From Campylobacterales bacterium (GTDB lineage: Bacteria > Campylobacterota > Campylobacteria > Campylobacterales > Thiovulaceae), in assembly GCA_012963895.1 (NCBI GenBank), contig DTUW01000089.1:1-6946 (forward strand): DNA of 6,946 nt, in the 5' to 3' direction. Within the stretch, counting starts at the first letter, position 1. The number at the start of each line of letters is the position of its first letter. Both the position numbers and the translations under genes were made by a program. Under the pieces are notes generated by a model, which worked only from the letters and a program-made list of their open reading frames with translations, made no database searches and was not told where the DNA came from. Below are positions 4,881 to 6,946 of the stretch, piece after piece.

Positions 4881-6233
4881 TTATCTCCTTTGACTTAGTT
4901 GAGCAATGGGACTATTGTTCAACATATTTCCAAAATGTTTCATACCATTTTTAGATTTGCTAAACTTTTTAGCAAGTTTAGATGCATTTTTGAACTGCTT
5001 CAAAATTCTATTGACCTCAATTTGGCTCAGTCCCGCCCCTTTTGCAATTCTCTTTTTTCTACTATTGTTCAATAGGGAAGGTTGCTCCCTCTCTTTCGGG
5101 GTCATAGAGCTAATAAGGGCTTTTATCTTTTTCAACTCCTCTGAATTATCCAAATCTATATCTTCCAAATTTTTAGCCATACCACTCATACCCGGCACCA
5201 TACTAAGAAGAGATTTCAAGTCCCCCAACTTTTTCAAACTCTCAACTTGCTCTAAAAAGTCGTTGAAATTGAATTCACCTTTTTTAATTTTTTTGCTAAT
5301 TTGTGAAGCTTTCTTTTTGTCGATAACTAGGGAAGTCTTTTCCATGAGAGATTCCAAATCCCCAGCCCCTATTAGCCTATTTACAATTCTTTCAGGGATA
5401 AAAGTATCCAAATCGGGTATTTTTTCACCAGTTCCAATAAATCGCAATGGAACTTTAACCTGAGAAGCTATCGAAAGAGCTACCCCCCCTTTTGCATCTC
5501 CATCATATTTTGAGAGGATTACTCCATCAAAACCTATATATTCCTTGAATTTGTTAGCAGTTCTAACTGCATCGTGTCCGGTCATTGCATCAGCTACATA
5601 GAAGACCTCATCAACAGGAACACTATTTTTTATCTTTTTCAACTGCTCCATTAGCTCCTCATCGATAGCCAATCGTCCAGCAGTATCAATTAGAAGAACA
5701 TCATAAAGCCCCTTTTTAGCCTTCTCATATGCTCCTTTTGCAATCTTTATAGGGTCTTTCTCATTGTCATCAAAAAATATATCAACCTCAATTTGGGAGG
5801 CAATCTGTTTGAGTTGTTCTACCGCTGCTAATCTTTGAAGGTCTGCCGCCGCAATTAGAACTCTCTTTTTTCTAAGTTTCAGATAGTGAGCCAATTTTCC
5901 AGTGGTGGTTGTCTTTCCACTCCCTTGAAGTCCAGCCATAAGAATAGTGGTAGGAGGATTTGGAGCATATACAAACCCCTGATTACCTTCTACCGAAAGG
6001 AGTTCCAAGAGATTTTTACGAATAGACCTCATAAAACTCTCTTGCCCTATCCCCTCCTCTTTTACCTCTTTTTCAACTTTGGTAATTAGTTCCTTGACCA
6101 CTTTGTGATGGACATCAGATTTTATTAATGACCTTTTCAATTCGGTCAATGCTTTTTTGAGGGAATTGGCATCGTCATATAATTTTATTTTCTTAATAGC
6201 TCCTGTAAATGAATTGGTCAAGCTCTCAAACAT
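4881..6233 (-). CDS. ffh: Signal recognition particle GTPase Ffh
   Basis: Ffh binds 4.5S RNA and the signal sequences of nascent inner-membrane proteins, then docks with FtsY for co-translational delivery to SecYEG. The 450 residues are of normal length. The order is N domain (about 1-85), G domain (about 90-295) and methionine-rich M domain (about 300-440). Visible motifs are G1 GLQGSGKTTT (101-110), DLQRLAAVEQL (131-141, where many bacteria have DxYRPAA), G3 DTAGR (183-187) and G4 SKYDGDAKGG (241-250, Ser-Lys-Tyr-Asp in place of TKLD). The RNA-binding M-domain helix region reads RIAKGAGLSQIEVNRILKQF (395-414). Methionine clusters near 345-352 and 377 line the expected signal-peptide groove. 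The start lies 2 nt past the ubiE stop, with AAGGA overlapping that stop region. It is not followed by rpsP, its frequent neighbour in this phylum. A run of seven G residues occurs in the GGV codons of G4. Confidence 0.98.
   Translation of the reverse strand: MFESLTNSFTGAIKKIKLYDDANSLKKALTELKRSLIKSDVHHKVVKELITKVEKEVKEEGIGQESFMRSIRKNLLELLSVEGNQGFVYAPNPPTTILMAGLQGSGKTTTTGKLAHYLKLRKKRVLIAAADLQRLAAVEQLKQIASQIEVDIFFDDNEKDPIKIAKGAYEKAKKGLYDVLLIDTAGRLAIDEELMEQLKKIKNSVPVDEVFYVADAMTGHDAVRTANKFKEYIGFDGVILSKYDGDAKGGVALSIASQVKVPLRFIGTGEKIPDLDTFIPERIVNRLIGAGDLESLMEKTSLVIDKKKASQISKKIKKGEFNFNDFLEQVESLKKLGDLKSLLSMVPGMSGMAKNLEDIDLDNSEELKKIKALISSMTPKEREQPSLLNNSRKKRIAKGAGLSQIEVNRILKQFKNASKLAKKFSKSKNGMKHFGNMLNNSPIAQLSQRR
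4885..4890 (-). promoter_or_regulatory. Shine-Dalgarno of cysQ, inside the end of ffh
   Basis: AAGGAG on the minus strand lies in the last two codons (Arg-Arg) of ffh, 8 nt before the cysQ ATG. It fixes the cysQ start and ties its translation to that of ffh. Confidence 0.8.
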
Positions 6234-6235
6234 TT

Positions 6236-6946
6236 CTATCCTTTTTTAGCAATAAATAGCGAAGATATTCCCATAGAGAAACTCCTATATTCTAACATTG
6301 AAAATCCAACTTTTTCCAGCTCCTCTTTCATCTGTTCAGAGGTGATAAAATCCCCAATAGAGTTAGGTAGATATTGGTATGCTTCTCTATTCTTAGATAT
6401 TACTCCTCCAACTATCGGTAATATTTTTGTCATGTAGAAATCTCGAACTCTTGTAAGAATTCCCTTTTTCTTATCCTTAGTAAATTCCAATATCACCAAT
6501 ATTCCACCATTTTTCAATTTGTTATAGAACTCCTGAAATGCTTTTTCTCTCTCTACAACATTTCTAATGCCGTAAGCTATGGAGATGAAATCGGCACTAT
6601 TAGGCTCTATATTCATATCAGTAGCAGTAGCAATCTGAAATTGGAAATCTGGAAATTTCTTTTTTCCAACCTCCACCATTCCAACTGATGGGTCAATTCC
6701 CAAGATAGTCCCTACTTCTATATTTTCTTCTTTTGCTACTCTATTCCAATAGTCCATCATATCACCAGTTCCACAAGCTACATCTACTATCAACTCTATT
6801 TTTTTCATGTTGTAATAGCGGTATGCCAACTGACACCCTCTTTTTCTCCAATATCTATCGACCCCAAAACTCAATACCCTATTTGCAATATCGTAGGTTT
6901 TTGCAATGTTGTCGAACATTGAAATAATTTTCTGCTGTTTATCCAT
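6236..6946 (-). CDS. ubiE: Demethylmenaquinone/ubiquinone C-methyltransferase UbiE/MenG
   Basis: This SAM-dependent C-methyltransferase performs the final ring methylation in menaquinone (and, where present, ubiquinone) synthesis. Campylobacterota respire with menaquinones, mostly made through the futalosine route, so a demethylmenaquinone substrate is the likely one. The 236 residues match the usual length. VDVACGTGDM (54-63) is SAM motif I, IDPSVGMVEVG (84-94) follows as the acidic ribose-binding region, and AYGIRNV (124-130) and LEFTKD (153-158) are UbiE signatures. The C-terminal block YMTKILPIVGGVISKNREAY (171-190), continuing into YLPNSIGDF, is diagnostic of the family. The ATG falls on the last three bases of the window. 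The N-terminus QQKIISMFDNIAKTYDIANR fits a true start, but the ribosome binding site and promoter are outside, so an upstream extension cannot be excluded. Confidence 0.95.
   Translation of the reverse strand: MDKQQKIISMFDNIAKTYDIANRVLSFGVDRYWRKRGCQLAYRYYNMKKIELIVDVACGTGDMMDYWNRVAKEENIEVGTILGIDPSVGMVEVGKKKFPDFQFQIATATDMNIEPNSADFISIAYGIRNVVEREKAFQEFYNKLKNGGILVILEFTKDKKKGILTRVRDFYMTKILPIVGGVISKNREAYQYLPNSIGDFITSEQMKEELEKVGFSMLEYRSFSMGISSLFIAKKG
6239..6243 (-). promoter_or_regulatory. Shine-Dalgarno of ffh, at the end of ubiE
   Basis: AAGGA on the minus strand lies in the last Lys-Gly codons of ubiE, 5 nt before the ffh ATG. It supports the ffh start at 6233 and translational coupling of the two genes. 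Confidence 0.7.

Noticed and set aside
4906..5463. Plus-strand open frame of 185 codons
   Set aside because: It lies wholly opposite ffh, which has every SRP GTPase motif. The translated product is hydrophobic and Phe/Leu/Ser-rich, as expected of the reverse strand of Lys/Glu-rich coding DNA, and no ribosome binding site supports it.

Overview
The window reads as a piece of a chromosome from a Campylobacterota (Epsilonproteobacteria) bacterium. Three things point there. The partial 16S rRNA has the bacterial start signature and a V1-V2 region of epsilonproteobacterial type. HslV begins with the short MFEA extension before its catalytic Thr that I associate with this phylum. Ffh carries the variant G-domain motifs DLQRLAAVEQL and SKYDGD. 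The 16S fragment looks closest to the free-living sulfur-oxidising groups (Sulfurimonas/Sulfurovum/Sulfuricurvum type) rather than to host-associated Helicobacter, but family level cannot be settled by eye. Protein genes are visibly AT-rich, while the rRNA is of ordinary base composition.

Layout, left to right. (1) The 5' portion of a 16S rRNA gene on the minus strand, cut by the window edge, with its leader and a probable promoter (1 to about 450). (2) A tightly packed minus-strand unit read rplI > hslV > TPR lipoprotein-like gene (2701 down to 450), with gaps of 2 and 6 nt, pointing directly into the rRNA gene. (3) A 116-nt divergent intergenic region (2702-2817) holding two back-to-back extended -10 promoters. 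(4) One plus-strand gene, an M16-family zinc peptidase (2818-4080). (5) A minus-strand unit read ubiE/menG > ffh > cysQ (6946 down to 4085), with 2- and 4-nt gaps and Shine-Dalgarno sites buried in the end of each preceding gene. It meets the M16 gene tail-to-tail with only 4 nt between stops.

The genes are mostly housekeeping: ribosomal protein L9, the HslV protease subunit, signal recognition particle GTPase, quinone C-methyltransferase and 3'-phosphoadenosine phosphate phosphatase. They do not form one pathway; the minus-strand groups look like growth-related transcription units.

I see no mobile element, CRISPR array, tRNA, defence system or new multi-gene system. The points worth a second look are organisational and mechanistic. 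hslV is not followed by hslU. The M16 peptidase has a complete zinc site but seems to lack the usual Arg/Tyr pair, suggesting an off-locus partner. The divergent promoters each place a -10 element in the other's -35 slot, within a dyad. The rRNA leader can form a hairpin or a pseudoknot-like alternative. Every remaining non-coding stretch is shorter than 130 nt.
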